NCBI GenBank assembly: GCA_946187475.1
Contig: CAMHRJ010000074.1
Span: 1 to 8,832 of the forward strand
Source: an uncultured Clostridia bacterium
GTDB lineage: Bacteria > Bacillota > Clostridia > Oscillospirales > Oscillospiraceae
DNA length: 8,832 nucleotides
Direction: 5' to 3'
Below the pieces are notes generated by a model. The model made no database searches. It saw nothing but the letters and a program-made list of their open reading frames with translations, and was not told where the DNA came from. The translations under genes and the position numbers were made by a program. Below, one piece after another: positions 6,503 to 8,832 of this stretch (position 1 is its first letter; every line of letters begins with the position of its first letter).

Positions 6503-7381
6503 ATGAGAAAGCTATTCGGCGGGCTGAATCTCACCTGGCCCAAGATCATCATCGCTGCAGTTCTGGCGGGCATTTACACCGCCGTCATGGCGATTCTGCC
6601 CATCACGAAGGACACCTCTTTTGCAGACATCAGCATTTCCTTTGAGGTATGGATCCTCTTCGGCATCCTGATCATCGTCAACAGCAAGACGCCTCTGGAA
6701 TCGGCGCTGAAATGCTTCGTGTTCTTCCTGATCAGCCAGCCGCTGGTCTACCTGATTCAAGTGCCCTTCAATGCCTACGGCTGGGGCATCTTCCGGTACT
6801 ATCCGCCCTGGTTCATCTGGACGCTGTTCACCCTGGTCATGGGCTATGTGGGCTGGTACATGCGGAAGGAAAAATGGTGGGGCCTGCTGATTCTCGGCGC
6901 CATGCTGGTGCTGCTGGCCTACCACTATTCCGGTTTTCTGCGGGAGACGATCTCGTTTTTCCCCAACCATTTGCTGAGCACTATTTTCTGCGCGGTGATC
7001 ATGATCGTCTATCCCCTGTACATCTTCCGGAAGAAGCAGCTTCGCATGGCGGGGCTGATCGTCAGCCTCCTTCTGATTCTGGCCGTCAGTGTGCTTGTTT
7101 TTGCCGTAGGCAGGACCGCCTATGAAACGGATATTCTCTCCAGCGGCGGCTCTCTGGGCGCCGCCTTTGACGATACCTACACCGCCGAATTTGCGGACCC
7201 GAGCTTCGGCACTGCGGAGATCGTCTTTGAAGAAGGGATCGAGGACTACATGGTGCATGTGGCCTTCACCAAGACCGGCAGCACCCAGCTGATTCTCACA
7301 GCTCCCGACGGAACGGAGCAGGTCTTTGACCTGGAGATTGGGCGGGACACCTACGAGATCACAAAATCCAACGGAACATGA
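6503..7381 (+). CDS. Uncharacterised seven-helix membrane protein with extracytoplasmic C-terminal domain
   Basis: I do not recognise this family. The 292 residues contain seven likely membrane helices at about 16-33, 48-62, 70-86, 102-119, 126-142, 158-175 and 182-202. Basic clusters fall where an N-in topology predicts cytoplasm (MRK at 1-3, MRKEK at 120-124, FRKKQLRM at 175-182), which puts residues 203-292 outside the cell. That tail is acidic and probably beta-rich (DDTYTAEFADPSFGTAEIVF, then a run through LILTAPDGTEQVFDLEIG), like a small beta-sandwich, without cysteines or a recognisable catalytic motif. The loop between helices 3 and 4 is aromatic (GWGIFRYYPPWFIW, 93-106). The start ATG is 6 bp after lysS; GGAG at 6490-6493, within the end of lysS, is the likely ribosome site, so expression is probably coupled to lysS. 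A strong terminator overlaps its stop. Coding is well supported; function is unknown. Confidence 0.85.
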   Translation: MRKLFGGLNLTWPKIIIAAVLAGIYTAVMAILPITKDTSFADISISFEVWILFGILIIVNSKTPLESALKCFVFFLISQPLVYLIQVPFNAYGWGIFRYYPPWFIWTLFTLVMGYVGWYMRKEKWWGLLILGAMLVLLAYHYSGFLRETISFFPNHLLSTIFCAVIMIVYPLYIFRKKQLRMAGLIVSLLLILAVSVLVFAVGRTAYETDILSSGGSLGAAFDDTYTAEFADPSFGTAEIVFEEGIEDYMVHVAFTKTGSTQLILTAPDGTEQVFDLEIGRDTYEITKSNGT

Positions 7382-7417
7382 AAAACAGCACCCTGTCATG
7401 GACGGGGTGCTGTTTTT
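7381..7417 (+). terminator. Strong intrinsic terminator after the membrane protein gene
   Basis: AAAAACAGCACCC (7381-7393) and GGGTGCTGTTTTT (7405-7417) are perfect 13-bp inverted repeats; four further inner pairs including one G-U extend the stem to a 3-nt loop. The right arm ends in five T's. The final A of the TGA stop codon is the first base of the left arm. It ends the transcript that includes lysS, and its A-tract means it could also work on the opposite strand. Confidence 0.93.
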
Positions 7418-7418
7418 G

Positions 7419-7447
7419 TTGCGCTGCATCATGGAATATGATAGAAT
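7419..7447 (+). promoter_or_regulatory. Extended -10 sigma-A-type promoter for the MFS gene
   Basis: TTGCGC (7419-7424) and TAGAAT (7442-7447) are separated by exactly 17 bp, and TG at 7439-7440 supplies the extended -10 element. Transcription would begin near 7454, giving a leader of about 35 nt before the ATG at 7488. It follows directly on the terminator of the previous unit. A dyad, ATCAT (7428-7432) and ATGAT (7438-7442), lies in the spacer and could be an operator; that part is speculative. Confidence 0.7.
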
Positions 7448-7487
7448 CTTTCTGCACAAATCAGCAGATCACCGATGAGGATATAAC

Positions 7488-8747
7488 ATGAACGAAAGCG
7501 GCAAACCCTCGCACCCTCTCTGGACGCGGGACTTCACCATCATCACCCTGGGCAGCGTTGTTTCCATGCTGGGAAACGCTCTGTCCGGCTTTGCCATGAG
7601 TTTGATGGTTCTGGACATCTCCCAGTCCACGCTGCTGTATGCCATTTACATCGCCATGTACACCCTGCCGCAGCTGTTCGTGCCCATCTTCTCCGGGGCC
7701 ATTCTGGACCGGTTTTCCAGGAAGCGGACGATCTACACCCTGGACTTTATCTCGGCGGGGCTTTACGTTCTCATGGCCGGAATTCTCGCCACCGGGTGGT
7801 TTTCCTTCCCGCTGTTTGCCGGGTACTGCTTCCTGCTGGGCTGCATCCAGAGCACCTACATGGTGGCCTACGAGAGCTTCTATCCCCTGCTGATCTCCGA
7901 GGGCAACTTCCAGAAGGCCTACTCCATCGCCAGCGTCTTGGAAACCCTTTCCGCCGTGATGGTGCCGGTGTCGGCATTTCTCTATCGGCTGATCGGACTG
8001 GCGCCGCTGATGGCAGTCAACGGCCTGTGCTTTTTCATCGCAGCGGTCATGGAGACCCGGATTCAGGCGGACGAGGAATACCTCATCACCCAGAAGGAGA
8101 CCCGGCAGGATGAGCTGAAGGCCTACCGACAGATGCTGCGGGACATCCGCGACGGCTTTGCCTATCTGCTGAGTGAAAAAGGTCTGCTGGCCGTGGCCCT
8201 CTATTTCGCCTGCAGCGCCGTCTGCGGCGGCATCTCCACGGTCATCGTGCTGCCCTGGTTCAAATCCACCTATGACAACGGAGAATATCTCTATATGCTG
8301 GTCTGGGGCATGGCATTGGTGGGCCGGGCCCTGGGCGGACTGGTGCATTACCGGGTCGCCATCCCGTCCCGGCACCGCTACAAGATCGCATTGACGGTGT
8401 ACATTGTCATTTCCATCCTGGAGGGCGTCTATCTCTTCACGCCCATCCCGGTGATGATGGCGCTCTGCTTCCTGGTGGGCGTCGGCGGCATCACCAGCTA
8501 TACCATCCGCATTTCCGCCACCCAGAGCTATGTTCCCGACGAGCGGAAGGGCCGCTTCAACGGCGCGTTCAACATGCTTTCCACCGCAGGCGCCCTGGTT
8601 GGCGAGCTGCTGGCCGGAGGACTGACGCTGGTGATGCCAGAGCGGGTGGTGCTGCTCGTTGCCATGCTGCTCTGCGCCCTGGCGGCGGTGGTTTTTATCG
8701 GCGGCGGACGAGAACATGTGGCCTACATCTACAACCGAAGTCAATGA
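7488..8747 (+). CDS. MFS transporter, MefA/DHA3-like drug or metabolite exporter
   Basis: Twelve-helix secondary transporter of 419 residues, probably a proton-driven exporter in the cytoplasmic membrane. The N-terminal half has the MFS motif A between TM2 and TM3, GAILDRFSRKR (70-80). Approximate helices are 15-38, 47-70, 83-103, 105-128, 143-168 and 171-189, then a cytoplasmic charged loop (190-230), then 231-256, 267-286, 299-318, 320-342, 358-383 and 387-405. The stretch VPDERKGRFNGAFNMLSTAG (349-368) before TM11 resembles the conserved segment of the MFS_3/DHA3 group that includes macrolide exporters; substrate cannot be read from sequence and resistance should not be assumed. GATGAGG (7474-7480) lies 7 nt before the ATG. 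It is a single-gene unit with its own promoter and terminator; no regulator gene is adjacent inside the window. Residue-level family is confident, exporter direction moderately so. Confidence 0.9.
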   Translation: MNESGKPSHPLWTRDFTIITLGSVVSMLGNALSGFAMSLMVLDISQSTLLYAIYIAMYTLPQLFVPIFSGAILDRFSRKRTIYTLDFISAGLYVLMAGILATGWFSFPLFAGYCFLLGCIQSTYMVAYESFYPLLISEGNFQKAYSIASVLETLSAVMVPVSAFLYRLIGLAPLMAVNGLCFFIAAVMETRIQADEEYLITQKETRQDELKAYRQMLRDIRDGFAYLLSEKGLLAVALYFACSAVCGGISTVIVLPWFKSTYDNGEYLYMLVWGMALVGRALGGLVHYRVAIPSRHRYKIALTVYIVISILEGVYLFTPIPVMMALCFLVGVGGITSYTIRISATQSYVPDERKGRFNGAFNMLSTAGALVGELLAGGLTLVMPERVVLLVAMLLCALAAVVFIGGGREHVAYIYNRSQ

Positions 8748-8774
8748 AAAAGCACTCCTGTCGGAGTGCTTTTT
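8747..8774 (+). terminator. Intrinsic terminator of the MFS gene
   Basis: AAAAAGCACTCC (8747-8758) and GGAGTGCTTTTT (8763-8774) form a perfect 12-bp stem with the tetraloop TGTC and a T5 end. As with the terminator at 7381, the last A of the TGA stop codon is the first base of the stem, so coding sequence and terminator are fused without spare bases. Confidence 0.94.
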
Positions 8775-8789
8775 CCATTCAGCTTGTCA

Positions 8790-8817
8790 AAAAACCTCGT
8801 CTAAGGACGAGATTTTT
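8790..8817 (+). other. Second hairpin with A/T flanks: back-up terminator or operator
   Basis: CTCGTC (8796-8801) and GACGAG (8806-8811) pair around the loop TAAG; after one C-A mismatch, A5 (8790-8794) pairs with T5 (8813-8817). The shape is that of a weak intrinsic terminator working on either strand. However, it sits where the -35 region of the promoter at 8820 should lie, so a DNA-binding role is an alternative. The sequence does not decide between these. Confidence 0.55.
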
Positions 8818-8825
8818 GGTATAAT
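8817..8825 (+). promoter_or_regulatory. Consensus extended -10 promoter for a gene beyond the right edge
   Basis: TATAAT (8820-8825) is a perfect -10 hexamer preceded by TG at 8817-8818, giving TGnTATAAT. Transcription would begin near the last base of the window. No good -35 stands at 16-18 bp upstream; TTGTCA (8784-8789) is consensus-like but 30 bp away, too far. An extended -10 can work without a good -35. The gene it serves is outside the window. Confidence 0.7.
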
Positions 8826-8832
8826 GGAGGAG

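Noticed and set aside
6649..7125. Alternative + frame open frame inside the membrane protein gene
   Set aside because: No ribosome site, no domain, and it overlaps a frame whose hydrophobic pattern and topology are coherent over its full length.
7461..8744. Long - strand open frame antisense to the MFS gene
   Set aside because: The + strand frame has MFS motif A, twelve helices, promoter and terminator; the antisense product is Gln/His/Gly-rich low complexity.
1..8832. CRISPR arrays, tRNA/rRNA genes, insertion sequences, phage genes, riboswitches
   Set aside because: I saw no spaced direct repeats, no cloverleaf, no transposase or integrase, no terminal inverted repeats and no leader long enough for a riboswitch; intergenic gaps are all under about 110 bp.

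Overview
This is a GC-rich, densely packed window in which every convincing gene lies on the + strand. The organism is most likely a GC-rich member of the Clostridia, for example an Oscillospirales-type gut Firmicute. The reasons are strong AGGAGG-type ribosome binding sites, a PucR/CdaR-type regulator next to ftsEX, the order ftsE-ftsX-M23 hydrolase-S41 protease, the greA-lysS pair, and a TGnTATAAT promoter of Firmicute type. No 16S rRNA or other marker is present, so this placement is an inference.

Layout. Positions 1-147 hold the C-terminal helix-turn-helix of a PucR/CdaR-like regulator whose start lies outside the window. Positions 191-4422 are a cell-wall remodelling cluster: ftsE (ATPase), ftsX (membrane subunit, overlapping ftsE by 14 bp), a secreted coiled-coil M23 (LytM) peptidoglycan hydrolase, and a membrane-anchored S41 (Ctp-type) protease. 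Positions 4492-6496 carry greA (transcript cleavage factor) and lysS (class II lysyl-tRNA synthetase). Only 6 bp after lysS comes an unrecognised seven-helix membrane protein (6503-7381), followed by a strong terminator. A separate unit follows: a well-formed extended -10 promoter, an MFS exporter of the MefA/DHA3 kind (7488-8747) and its own terminator. The last bases hold a second hairpin and a consensus extended -10 promoter for a gene beyond the window.

How the genes work together. FtsE and FtsX should form an ATP-driven complex in the cytoplasmic membrane that controls the adjacent coiled-coil hydrolase. That hydrolase keeps all recognisable M23 catalytic residues. The S41 protease has an intact Ser-Lys-Gln catalytic set and a PDZ domain, and is well placed to turn over or process wall-acting proteins, perhaps the M23 hydrolase itself. 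I saw no convincing intrinsic terminator between ftsE and 7381, so read-through from the wall genes into greA-lysS and the membrane protein is possible.

Most of this is core chromosome, and I did not find a clearly new multi-gene system. The items most worth a second look are the uncharacterised 7-helix protein coupled to lysS, the hydrolase-protease pairing, a perfect palindrome centred on the hydrolase start codon, and the dyads around the exporter promoter and the promoter at the right edge.
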